Assembly: GCA_020152595.1 (NCBI GenBank)
Contig: JAIGNY010001857.1
Coordinates: forward strand, 1,310,001-1,374,000
DNA from: Chiridota heheva
Lineage: Eukaryota > Echinodermata > Holothuroidea > Apodida > Chiridotidae
Direction: 5' to 3'
DNA: 64,000 nt
In this document: positions 47,527 through 57,817 of the stretch, piece by piece
How positions within the stretch are numbered: position 1 is the stretch's first letter
How the letters are laid out: every line of letters begins with the position of its first letter
Notes under the pieces: model-generated
Seen by the model: the letters and a program-made list of their open reading frames with translations, nothing else
The model's database searches: none
Told to the model about the DNA's origin: nothing
Made by a program: the position numbers and the translations under genes

Positions 47527-49020
47527 GATGACATTTTAGGCATTTACTGTTCAAACTAGCAAATGTTATTAGCATGTCTACATGATTCAGGGTAGTGATT
47601 TCTGATATAAATGTAAGTTCATTTCTTTTATTTTTCTATACAATCTATTATTTGTATTATAAACATGTTTTTAAAACAAACTTAGGATTTCCTCACTAAT
47701 CTTAGTTCAATTTTGGAAGTATGTATGGCCTCTAGTCAAACAGTAGTTAGTTAGGCCAAGCTTTGTTGTGAAAATTTCAGAGTTATCATAGATCATTAAT
47801 GCAGAGAATGGAGACAATTGATCAAAGAAGTTTAGCTAAGTTAATTTTGAGATCAGAGAATTTGGAGCATAATGAAAGACTAGTTCAGAAGACCAGAAAA
47901 AGGCAAATTTTATTTGCAGTCATATTTGTAGTGGAAACTAATTTGTTAATGGAAGGTATCTATTGCAGAGAAGATTAAGTTCCAGACAGTAAAAAAAGAC
48001 ATATACTTATTACATTCATGGCATATTTGATAATGTTCAGTACATATGTTATTATTCAAAAAAAATAAAAAAATAAATAAATTGGGGGGGGTGGGTGGGA
48101 GGGGCAGTATCATTGGTAGTTGAGGGGGATATCAGTGAGATTGGGATTTAAAGGTTATCATTGAAATTTGAGGGGAGCTGTCTATCCTCATGCCAAATAT
48201 GGTGCTTTCCCTAGGATGGAATGGTAGGAGTGGGTGAAAGATATTTAATAAGGTTTTCCAATCACTTGGTTGAAGTATTACAGTAGCTTTAATACCATAA
48301 TATTTCTATATTTGATAAATTTGTTTTTTCCAACAGACCTTGTTGAATTGTTTTCAGAGTAACAGAAAACTCACCAGTTGGCAGTTGCCCTGATCCCTTT
48401 TTTTGTTTTTTATTGCAGACTCAAATAAATGCACCTATTCTTGAAGACCAACAGAACTCTCAGGACAAACATATCTGGCTTGACAAGATATAATCTCCAG
48501 CAAACCCAATTATTGTGGATAACAATGCAATTGACCATCAAGGTGTAAAGGAAAGAACCATTTTTTGTCACCTATGACATGGCAAAATAAGTGGTGCAAG
48601 AAAACTTGACTAAATTGGACAAAATATTGCTTATTTCATAGTTTATTTGACAAGCTTTTTTTGGAAATTAAACAATAAATTTAGTGCATGGTTCAGTGCA
48701 TAAGTCCATACATGCAAAGAACTTTAAAAGGGACAGATGCAACAATTGTAAACAACAACATGGCAAAGTGTGAAGTTACTCGTAATTTGCCCTTTTTTTA
48801 ATATTTTTTTTACCTGGTATCACTATATAAAAAGTGTAACAAAATAATATAGGCTTATGTTGGAGATAGGCCTAACTTCATACTTTTGCTGATGTTTATC
48901 AAGACTGATCTATCCATTGTAATTGGTGGCTCGTTTTCTTTATTTCATCATCACTTTAATTCAAATTAGGGGGTGGGGTAGGGGGGGGGGGCAAACTCCA
49001 TAAGAAAAATATATTTTTAT

Positions 49021-50130
49021 CGAAAGGAATCTTCATTATGATTCATATAATAATTTGTCAATGTTCAAAGCTTAGCAATTTATCTCTTTCAGGCTTTCCC
49101 ACTTCATGTAATTTCAATTTGTTCAGTTGGCAAGTGATAAAGTGTCATTTTTGTTCCCATTTGCTAGTCATGTATTGCTTATCTTTGAGCAAACCTGCAC
49201 AGCGCTTTTGCTTACCTGGTTTAATCCACCTGGTTGAAGAGGAAAAAATACTGAAGAAATTAGAGAGGTCATTGGATTGACAACAGTTTGTGCCAGAGAA
49301 GTCATGGGTCCGCAGCTGCAGGATTAATCATAGAAAAACATTTGCTAAATGGCCTTTTTTTGGCAGCAGGTGTCACCAGGATTTCTCTGAGAAGGTAAAT
49401 TGCCTCTTTGACAAGATAACTCTCACTGCTTTCACCCCTTTTGTTTTCAGTAAATTTTCCAGACAATAAAGTAATCCAGATGTAGAGGTGCTAGGCCGGA
49501 GGTCTTAGGGACGATGCTCCCTCCACGTACCCCACTGGTGCTCCCTCCACGTACCCCACTGGTACTACCCCTGCCTAGCAAAGTCATGAACATGATTTCA
49601 TTTTTGTAGGAACATAATCAGTTTATTATATAAATATTTTTTCATTCTTTCAGAATTTGTGCCAAGAGAAAGGAAACAGCAGGGGCAACAACCTATGAAA
49701 GTGTAGGACTGCTTCCTATCAGAATACTATTTTAGAACTTGACAGATGCTGCGCGAGGAGCAGTATACTTGATTTATGAACTTATTGTTTTAATTTCTAT
49801 CTTGCTTTATATATAAGCCTTATACTTACCTTAAAATATTTTTAATATTTGAAATTTATTTGAAATGTGCTTGTTATGTTTAGAAAATTGTGATATTTTG
49901 TATTCACTTTCACCCTTGAAGACATCTTTCATTCCATCACCTTGTTCTACACAAAACATTGTTATAGATTAGATAAAAGTATGTATCTTAAAGCATTATA
50001 CCAGCTTTCTTTGTCTTTATTAGGTACAGTTCATTGCCAGGTGAAATTGATTGACCCAAAAAGTACAAGCAAAGGTTGCTGTTAACTGCTTTGTCACAAG
50101 AAACTAGCTTGTCAAGTTAAAAGATAAAAA
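49021..50130. other. Unassigned DNA right of block copy 2
   Basis: No gene is recognised. A 23-bp direct repeat, TGGTGCTCCCTCCACGTACC plus CCAC, lies at about 49530-49560. An acceptor-like TTCATTCTTTCAG lies at about 49641-49652. The 80-codon frame at 49038-49280 is unrecognised. Confidence 0.4.
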
Positions 50131-51345
50131 ACAAACTTGCTGCGAGCTCGTCAGAGAGACGAGCTCGCTGCGAGTTTGTCAGAGACGAGCACGCCGGAGA
50201 GACGAGCACGCCGGAGAGACGAGCACGCCGGAGAGACGAGCACGCCGGAGAGACGAGCACGCCGGAGAGACGAGCTCGCCGGAGAGACGAAGCACGCGGA
50301 GAGACGAGCACGCCGGAGAGACGAAAGCACGCCGAGAGACGAGCACGCCGGAGAGACGAAAGCACGCCGGAGAGACGAAGCACGCGGACGCCGGAGAGAC
50401 GAGCTTCGCGGAGAGACGAAGCTTCGCGGAGAGACGAAGCTTCGCGGAGAGACGCGCTTCGCGGAGAGACGCTTCGCGGAGAGACGCTTCGCGGAGAGAC
50501 GCTTCGCCGGAGACGAAGCTTCGCGGAGAGACGAAGCTTCGCGGAGAGACGAGCTTCGCGGAGAGACGAGCTCGCCGGAGGGACGAGCTTCGCGGGAGGG
50601 ACGAGCTTCGCCGGAGGGACGAGCTTCGCGGAGACGAGCTTGGAGGACGAGCTCGCCGGAGAGACGAGCTCGCCGGAGAGACGAGCTCGCGAGAGGACGG
50701 CTTCGCGGAGAGAGCTCGCGGAGAGGACGAGCTCGCTGGGAGAGGACGAGCTCGCCGAGAGAGAGCTTCGCCGGGAGAGCTCGCGGGAGACGAGCTCGCG
50801 GGAGACGAGACGAGCTCGCGGCTTCGGGAGACGAGCTCGCCGGGAGACGAGCTCGCCGGGAGACGAGCTCGCCGGGAGACGAGCTCGCCGGGAGACGAGC
50901 TCGGGGAGACGAGCTCGCGGGAGACGAGCTCGCCGGGAGACGAGCTTTCGCGGGAGACGAGCTCGCCGGGAGACGAGCCGGGAGACGAGCTCGCCGGGGA
51001 GACGAGCTCGCCGGGGAGACGAGCTCGCCGGGGAGACGAGCTCGCGGGAGACGAAGCTCGCCGGGAGACGAGCTCGCGGGAGACGAGCTCGCCGGGAGAG
51101 CTTCGCCGGGAGACTCGCCGGGAGACGAGCTCGCTGGGAGACGAGCTCGCCGGGAGACGAGCTCGCCGGGAGACGAGCTCGGGGAGACGAGCTCGCCGGG
51201 AGACGAAGCTCGCGGGAGACGAGCTCGCCGGGGAGACGAGCTCGCCGGGGAGACGAGCTCGCCGGGGAGACGAGCTCGCCGGGGAGGCGAGCTGGTCACA
51301 AGCTCGTGGCCAGCTGGTCAAAGAGGTTCAATACAAGCTTGCAGC
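50131..51345. repeat. 16-17-bp CpG-dense GACGAGCTCGCCGG minisatellite, right array
   Basis: About 70 copies. The left part is mainly ACGAGCACGCCGGAGAG (17 bp), the middle is AAGCTTCGCGGAGAG-type, and the right part is ACGAGCTCGCCGGGAG (16-17 bp). Every unit has three or four CpGs in an otherwise AT-rich window. The unit contains GAGCTC like the array at 43.4 kb. The changing unit length still leaves 251-429-codon frames open on both strands, but the products are Arg/Glu/Ser-rich repeats and not genes. Confidence 0.95.
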
Positions 51346-51372
51346 GAGCTCGCCATTTCTGTAAGGGAGCTA

Positions 51373-52189
51373 CAATCTTGGACAAGACTCGTTGAAACAC
51401 TTGGTGAAAATATGTGCTGTTTTTGATTAAGTTACTTTTCTATTGTAAATTATTCCACCTTTAGAAATCAAAAATGCTGGAAATTTTATCTGTTGCTTCT
51501 TCAATCTTTACTCTTACAATTGTAATTAATATTTTAGAATTTTAAGAAAATTTTGATTATTTCATTGATGTCGCCAGTGTCCCCGTCCCCTACCTCACTA
51601 TATTAATTGTCCTCCCCTCCCCCTCCTTATTCAATGTTGGCCGTTGTTACTGTTTTTCCTGGAAATGACGTTAAAAAAGAATAAATTCTACCTTGAAAAA
51701 GGGGGTGGAGGAGGTAGGGGGTTACAATTCTCGGGAAAAATATTGAAGAAACATAACACTATAACATATGTAGTTCTCAAAAAGCTGACGTATTCAAACA
51801 GTTTTGTCCAAGATTGTAGGACTGCAGGCCCCAAATGTGAATTTTATTAGAGTAATCAAACTATCACAAATTGTAATAATAATAATAGTAATAATAAATA
51901 AATAAACATAACAAAATGAAATTAACATATGAAGTGTATGAATCTCAATCCCTGTCACTGACCCCTTGTACACATATTACATTTTGTTGAAGAATTTAAA
52001 GCAAAACTGACAATTCTTTTTAAAGCTCCTAAGTATAGGCAAGCCATCATTGGTAATAATGTAAGCTGTTCAGATGGAAAACAAAACAACATTTTCAGAA
52101 ATCAACAAAGTTTATGTTGAGTGAGTTTATGTTGAGTCCCAAATAGAGAATTCTGTGTAATCCCATTCAAGTCTCTTGCTGAACTGACC
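51373..52189. other. Unassigned AT-rich spacer
   Basis: I see no gene. A short (AATAAT)n stretch lies at about 51875-51905. Confidence 0.5.
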
Positions 52190-52485
52190 GCATCCATTTC
52201 CTGGACAAGGTGAGTCATTGCACTAAAGTGGGTGGACAAAACATGTACATTGATGCACCCCTAAGTCACTTAGGTGACTGACATTTTTTGTGAAATGACT
52301 TACCACAAATCACCTCTGTACCAAGTCAATGGGTCTGAAGTAAACTGACCTACCCCAGAGTCACTCTGGTGACTAACAATTTGATACAATGATGCACATG
52401 TGAGTCACTATTTCATATGTCAATGACTCACCTTTGACTGACATTGCTGGGGGTAGTAGGGTGAGTCATACAACTGACAAGCATA
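52190..52485 (+). mobile_element. MITE-E, uninterrupted copy with AP-1-like motifs
   Basis: Homologous in reverse to the ends of 37276-38092. It holds four perfect AP-1/TRE-type heptamers: TGAGTCA at 52211, 52401 and 52462 and TGACTCA at 52424. It also has two small perfect hairpins, AGTCAC...GTGACT, at 52264-52279 and 52359-52374. No coding content. Terminal repeats are weak here. Confidence 0.6.
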
Positions 52486-52797
52486 AGTACTAAGTTTCTT
52501 AACGCTTCCCTAGATTAATATATATACGGCTGTACACAGTACTTACACGCATACTTCCCTTGGTACATATGAAGTGACGCTTTCAATATGGCGACCACCA
52601 TTGCAGTCAGTGTGCATTCTGCGCATGTTTGACTGTCCCGATTGGAAAACAGGAATTGTTCCCGCATTTCAAACATCGTACCGAACTGTTTGATGGAAAT
52701 GCACAAATAGATTAAGTGACTATTTGTCATATAAAATGTAAGATTTCGCCATGTGTAATTTTATTCCTTAGAATCTGCAATCTCAAGTCAAAGTTCT
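52486..52797. other. Unassigned spacer
   Basis: AT-rich DNA between MITE-E and SINE copy C. The 71-codon minus-strand frame at 52515-52730 has no recognisable feature. Confidence 0.5.
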
Positions 52798-53160
52798 GGG
52801 AGTCTGGTAGCTCAGTTGGTAGAGCACACGACTGAGATACTGGCGGTACCGGCTTCAAGCCTTGGTTAGGTTTAACCCGTTTTTCCACAGCTATGCAGAC
52901 AGATACGCCAATCATCAAAGCAGAAGTATGTTGTTTGCAGCTCCTCATTCAGCTGCTGAGAGAGGTGGCAATGGTTGAATGGCACTCGCCGTCCTATGGA
53001 GGGGACGTTAAGCCGTCGGTCACGATGGAAGGACAGTCACACCCTGCCTGGTTCTCTGAACATTTTTCGAAAAGAGTAGGGTACAAACCACGTGTTCATC
53101 CACTTCCATCCCAGTCGCACGAGAGGCATCTTCTATGCAGGCTATAGCTTGGCGTCTATG
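52798..53160 (+). mobile_element. tRNA-derived SINE copy C, most complete body
   Basis: The tRNA-like head at 52804-52875 has A box TAGCTCAGTTGGTAGAGCAC and B box GGCTTCAAGCC. The body follows: CCGTTTTTCCACAGCTATGC, GCAGCTCCTCATTCAGCTGC, TGGCACTCGCCGTCCTATGG, GGACGTTAAGCCGTCGGTCA and GTCACACCCTGCCTGGTTCT. It continues to about 53160 and lacks the LINE-like tail of copy B. RNA polymerase III boxes are visible, but divergence from a folded tRNA makes it a SINE, not a tRNA gene. Confidence 0.88.
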
Positions 53161-53737
53161 CTCCAAATAGGCGTCTTGCCGAGTTACCGTAAGCAGGATC
53201 ATGTACAAAACAAAGTTATACTGTTACATGAATAATTTAAATGAATGTTTTGTGCCAAGAAGCCAAGCTTTTTTCCTGATTTTTCCTCATATTTAACAAG
53301 AACTTAAGGAAGGACAGTATGCTCGACTATTCAAAGCTAGCGTAGACAATGGGTTTGTGATGGACGTATATGCCGGTATTAGGGCTAGTAAGGGAAGTTA
53401 TTTCAAATTACATGAGTTTTGAAGGATACACTTACTTTTCCCCTTTCTATAGATTTTCACATTTTACTGCTAGCCTCAAAATATCTTCTTTGAGTTGTAT
53501 CAGACAACTTGGGTGAGGTTACTACCTCACCCAGGAACTCAAACACATGAAAGAAATCTTTATAAATGAAACACCTCTTTTCATTATATCCATTGAGTCA
53601 CAAAGAAAGGAGAGACCCATGACTTGCCCATGTCAATGAAATAATAAAATATGAACAATGTATCCTTACAGCAAAATGCGATTATTTGTTATTTCTTTAG
53701 GTAATTACTTACCTAAATACCCTCTCTATTCATCTCA
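53161..53737. other. Unassigned spacer
   Basis: AT-rich DNA in which I see no gene or family match. Confidence 0.5.
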
Positions 53738-53880
53738 AAGGATTAGTTCAGTGGTCAAATTAATTCGTCTTATATGAAAAAGGACTAAGAAAAAAACAAA
53801 AAAATGGTGAAGGAACCATTCCAAAATATTAATCCAATAAGGAGATATTTAAGTCAAAAGTTTTGTCTCAATTATTTAAA
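53738..53880 (+). mobile_element. MITE-A left-arm fragment
   Basis: AAAGGATTAGTTCAGTGGTC, TCTTATATGAAAAAGGAC, AATAAGGAGATATTTAAGTC follow the MITE-A arm. Similarity ends just before dispersed repeat F. Confidence 0.75.
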
Positions 53881-53882
53881 AC

Positions 53883-54265
53883 GACTGCATGCCGAAAAGT
53901 TTCTCTTTAAGCCTACCTGCACCCGGCACCTGAGTTAATCCTGAAAACTCAAGTGTGCAATTACCAACCCAACTCCTTGTTCAGTGTATTTTGTTTCCAT
54001 TCCAAACAAGGATTGTTTATCTGCCATCCCCATGCAAACCAGTCAATTAACCCAAGGCTATTTGTGTGTATAAGATTATAGAAACCAGTGAAGAGTAATC
54101 AAGGCACTTTTTGTGAATGAAATCACTCATCTGTGTCAAGTGTCTCAGAGGGAGAAATTTGTTTACAATCTGGCGATGAAAATAGTTGTGCCTGAGGTGA
54201 AGTGTGCAATAACTGTGAATGATTGACGGACCATTTCTCCTGAGGAAAGATATTGCTTCATGTGA
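53883..54265 (-). repeat. Dispersed repeat F (copy 2)
   Basis: Reverse-complement match to 41659-42042 and 56835-57286. It begins GCATGCCGAAAAGTTTCTCT and ends GGACCATTTCTCCTGAGGAA. The 82-codon minus-strand frame at 54047-54295 reads through the repeat and corresponds to the 119-codon frame in copy 3, but both lack a known domain and neither start is conserved. Confidence 0.8.
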
Positions 54266-54404
54266 AATCTGACTACTAGATAGTTTTGACATCACATCCT
54301 GATATCCTTGTGATTTGGGGGAATAAACTATTGGATACGCCAGGAAAGTACTTGAAAAAAATCTAGTTACGGGTAATTATAATTTACCAGCTGAAAAAGT
54401 TGAG

Positions 54405-55925
54405 GGAAAATTGTTATGCAAATAACCTAATCGATATGCAAACTACACCTCACTATTGAGTGTAGACAATGCTCTTCACGTATATGATCATTTGTATAAA
54501 CAAAATCCCAACACCCATATCATAAGATATCATAGATACAAGTATTTTCATTGTTATACAAATAAGCTAATTAGTATGTACACACAACCCCCCAATCATG
54601 CTTAACTAAACAGTACCAATGCCACCTACAACTGTATCAAGTACCAAGTTGTTACCTCAGGTTAAATATTTTCTACAAAAGTCTATTGTTATGCAAATAA
54701 CCTAATTAATATGCACATTACACCTCATTCGTTAAGTGTAGACAATGGTCTTCACATATATGATCATTTGTGTAAACAAAATCCCCACATCCACTTTAAT
54801 TTAAGAAATATCATAGATATGAATATTTCCATTTGTTATGGAAATAAGCTAATTGGTATGCACACACAACCCCGCAACCATGATTATTTGAACAGTACTC
54901 ATGTCCTCTACCCGTGCCAAGTTACATGAATGTACACCATTCATAATTAAAGTTATGCACTCATGAATGTTAAACATTTTGTAGGCAAGTCTATTGTTAT
55001 GCAAATAAACTAATTAATATGCACACTTTGACTCACCATTAAGTGTAGACAATAACAAAATCCCCACTCCCACTTTAATTTAAGACATATCATAAATACA
55101 AATATTTTCATTGTTATGCAAATAAGCTAATTAGTATGCACACACATACCCCCCTCACCCAATCATGCTTACTTGAACAGTATCTATGTCCTCTACCCCT
55201 GTGCCAAGTTAAATTAATGTACACTATTCATAACTTAAGTTATACGCTCATGAATGTTAACAATTTTGTACGAAAGTCGACTGTTATCCAAATAACCTAA
55301 TTAATATGCACACTTCACCTCACCAATAAGTGTAGACAATGTGCACACAAAATCCCCACATCCACTGTAATTGAAGAGATATCATAGATACAAATATTTT
55401 CATTGTTATGCAAATAAGCTAAAAGGTATGCACACACAACCCCTAATCATACTCACTTGAACAGTACCCCTTGGCACACAACCCCTTATTATGCTTACTA
55501 AAACAGTAGTACCCCTATGCCAAGTTACATGAATTTACACCATTTATAACTTAAGTTATGAAAACTTTAACCAAAAACTTTAACCAAAACTTTCACCTAA
55601 CAAATATTTTCAATATTATGTAAATAAGCTAATCCGTATGCACCCCCTCCCCCTCCCAATCATGCTCATTTAAACAGTACCCATGTCCTCTACCCCTATG
55701 CCAAGTCACATGAATGTACACCATTCATAAGTTATGACAACTTTAAACAAAAACTTTAAACCAAAACTTTCACAGAACAAATACTTTTATTGTTATGCAA
55801 ATAAGCTAATTAGTATGCACACACAACCCTCCAATCATGCTCATTTGATCAGTGCCCACATCCTCTACCTATGCCAAGTCACATGAATGTACACAATTCA
55901 TAACTTAAGTTATGAAAACTTTAAC
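54405..55925. repeat. ~280-bp satellite, dimeric, about five and a half units
   Basis: Each full unit has two similar halves: one begins TTATGCAAATAACCTAATTA, the other TTATGCAAATAAGCTAATTA. First-half starts are at about 54411, 54685, 54992 and 55280, second-half starts at 54551, 54831, 55111, 55402, 55613 and 55790. The last two units have lost the first half and shrink to ~211 and ~177 bp. Shared motifs include AAGTGTAGACAATG, CAAAATCCCCACATCCAC, and CATGAATGTACACCATTCAT. It is non-coding. Confidence 0.88.
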
Positions 55926-56404
55926 TGGACACCGATGCTGGGGATAGTAGAATAGCTCTACTATTCTTCGAATAGTCAAGCTGGCATGGTTGATATGTAA
56001 AAAGAGTGCATATGAAAGCAATGAAGGTTTATCACAGAGTTGTAATTTTCGCCAGGCAAAGAATTTTTTTGTATTTATTTAATATCTAAAATTATAACAT
56101 GTTAAAATAGCAAAGCATCATGGGAAATATCAAAAAATGGTGATGTTCATGTCATGAAGAGTAACTGATTTAAGGATTCGTTCCTTATTTTAGGACCTTT
56201 CCTAGACTGATTGGTGAAAATGTTTATTGATTTTTGTTCTCAGTAAAATTTACTTGACGCAAAACATTGTGGTAGGTAATACAGCAGAGCACAGTCGACT
56301 TGAGTCGCTGACTTAAATCCAGGAGAGGCTGAAAATTTATTCCAATTACATGGGCCCATTTAGGGTCGGACTGGCCCAGGGTTAGAAGCCAAGCTTGAAG
56401 TGTT
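55926..56404. other. Unassigned spacer
   Basis: AT-rich DNA with no gene or family recognised. Confidence 0.5.
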
Positions 56405-56625
56405 CACGTGACAGATACCATGGAAACGTGTGGAAACGTGTAATATAAACATTTACACATGGTATTTGACAGATACCATGGAAACGTGTAATATAAACAT
56501 TTACACGTGGTATTTGACAGATACCATGGAAACGTGTGGAAATGTGTAATTCAAAGATTTACACGTGGTATTTGACAGATACCATGAAAAAGTGTATTAA
56601 AAACATTTACACGTGGTATTTCAAC
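56405..56625. repeat. ~48-58-bp minisatellite, four copies, with hairpin units
   Basis: The unit is GACAGATACCATGGAAACGT, GTAATATAAACATTTACACG, TGGTATTT. Two copies carry an extra GTGGAAACGT. ATACCATGGAAACGTGTAA at the start is imperfectly complementary to TTTACACGTGGTAT at the end, so each unit can fold on itself. Confidence 0.9.
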
Positions 56626-56834
56626 AAAAACAAACATGGCCAACATGTCTTGTCTGAAAGTTTTCCTTTCAATAATTGCATTGAATTTTCAACTGCATAC
56701 AACACCTGGTGTAAAACACCTGGTGTAAACCTTGTGTAGTTGTGAGGATGTCTTTTTGTGATAATTTGTGGGCATTTCATTCACATCCAATCAAATCTCG
56801 TAACCCATTTTTTTTATGGATCATGAATGAAACT

Positions 56835-57286
56835 ATCTTTCCTTAGGAGAAATGGTCCGTCAAACATTCATAGTTAATGCACACTTCACCTCATGCACAC
56901 TTCACCTCATGCACACTTCACCTCATCCACACTTTACCTCATCCACACTTCACCTCATGCACACTTCACCTCAAGCATATGATACACACCTATTTTTATT
57001 ACCAGTTGCAAACAAATTTCTCCCACTAAGACACCTAAGATGGATGAGTGATTTCAATCACAAAAGTGCCCTGATTACTCAGCACTGCCATTCTGTAATC
57101 TTATACACACAAATAACCTTGGACTACTTGGTTGCACATGTGCATGTGCACAATCTTTGTTTGGAGTGGACTCGAAAACACAATACACTAAATAGGAAGT
57201 CTGGTTGGTAATTGTCACTCCTGAGTTTTCAGGATTTACTCAGGTGTCAGGTGCAGGTAAGCTTAAAGATACACTTTTCGGCACGT
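56835..57286 (+). repeat. Dispersed repeat F (copy 3) with internal expansion
   Basis: Matches 41659-42042 from CTTTCCTTAGGAGAAATGGT to CTTTTCGGCACG. Near the left end (about 56878-56972) CACACTTCACCTCATG is repeated six or seven times, which the other copies lack. Its right end runs directly into MITE-A. Confidence 0.8.
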
Positions 57287-57817
57287 TTAAAGGAATAGTT
57301 CAGTGCTCAAGCATGTTCATCTTATACGGAAGAGGACTTTAAAAGAAACACAATGGTGAAAAAAGCATTCAAAATCGCAATCTATTAAGGAGATATTTAA
57401 ATTTAAGATTTGGTATTATTTGTGTAGAAGTGACTGAAATCAGACTAGTTGTGATGTCACAGCCTCAGATTTCTGTCTTTATGTATTTTAAAGAAAGTTT
57501 ATTAAATTTGTTCACTATTTAAATTATTTTCCCTCAAATTTTCTTCAGGTGGTATATCATAAAAACCCTTCCTTGATTCAGTTTTACTACTTTTTTGACA
57601 TATCCCATGGTTTTAAGCCACAAAATCACAGGACAAAATATGATAGAATACATAAAGACTGAGGAATCTAAGGCTATGACATCACAACTGGTCTTGATTT
57701 CAGTCGTTTTTACACAAATGATACCAAACTTTAAACTTAAATATCTCCTTAATGGAATAAGATTTATTCTTTCATATAAGATAAACTTTATGCTTGACCA
57801 CTAAACTAATCCTTTAA
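57287..57817. mobile_element. MITE-A, complete reference copy, TTAA-flanked
   Basis: A 523-bp element (57291-57813) between TTAA at 57287-57290 and TTAA at 57814-57817. The left arm (AGGAATAGTTCAGTGCTCAA ... CTGAAATCAGACTAGTTGTG, to about 57455) and the right arm (from about 57675) are inverted, about 150-180 bp each, including the CATATAAGA, AAGGAGATATTTAA and GATGTCACA blocks. The centre is unique AT-rich DNA. No coding capacity. A piggyBac-like source is inferred from TTAA only. Confidence 0.88.

Larger units (their letters stand above)
44150..49020 (+). repeat. Duplicated block, copy 2
   Basis: Collinear with 36986-40740 apart from the LINE at 45040-47526. Without the LINE it is about 2.4 kb of AT-rich non-coding DNA. 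It lacks the MITE-E, hairpin insertion, 12-bp array and TA tract of copy 1. Divergence is high (many substitutions and small gaps), so the duplication is old. Confidence 0.8.
43345..51372. mobile_element. Putative ~8-kb foldback-like element with minisatellite inverted ends
   Basis: The left end reads TACCTCCCTTACAGAAA (from about 43347) and runs straight into GAGCTCGCGACGAGCTCG repeats. The right end reads GCGAGCTCGCC, then ATTTCTGTAAGGGAGCTAC (to about 51370), the reverse complement with few changes. Both ends continue inward as arrays built on GACGAGCTCG, 0.47 kb on the left and 1.2 kb on the right. Between them lies duplicated block copy 2 with a LINE. Terminal inverted repeats made of tandem repeats are known from Drosophila foldback elements. 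No target duplication or transposase is visible, so the mobile nature is inferred. Confidence 0.4.

Noticed and set aside
50137..51426. A 429-codon plus-strand frame and 380-382-codon minus-strand frames as genes
   Set aside because: All lie in the GACGAGCTCG tandem array. Several frames on both strands are open at once and encode only repeats, as expected of a stop-poor GC-rich unit.
52798..52875. A functional tRNA gene
   Set aside because: A and B boxes are present but the sequence continues into a body shared with two other loci, and the arms do not form a clean cloverleaf. It is the head of a SINE. The same applies to 10730 and 22101.
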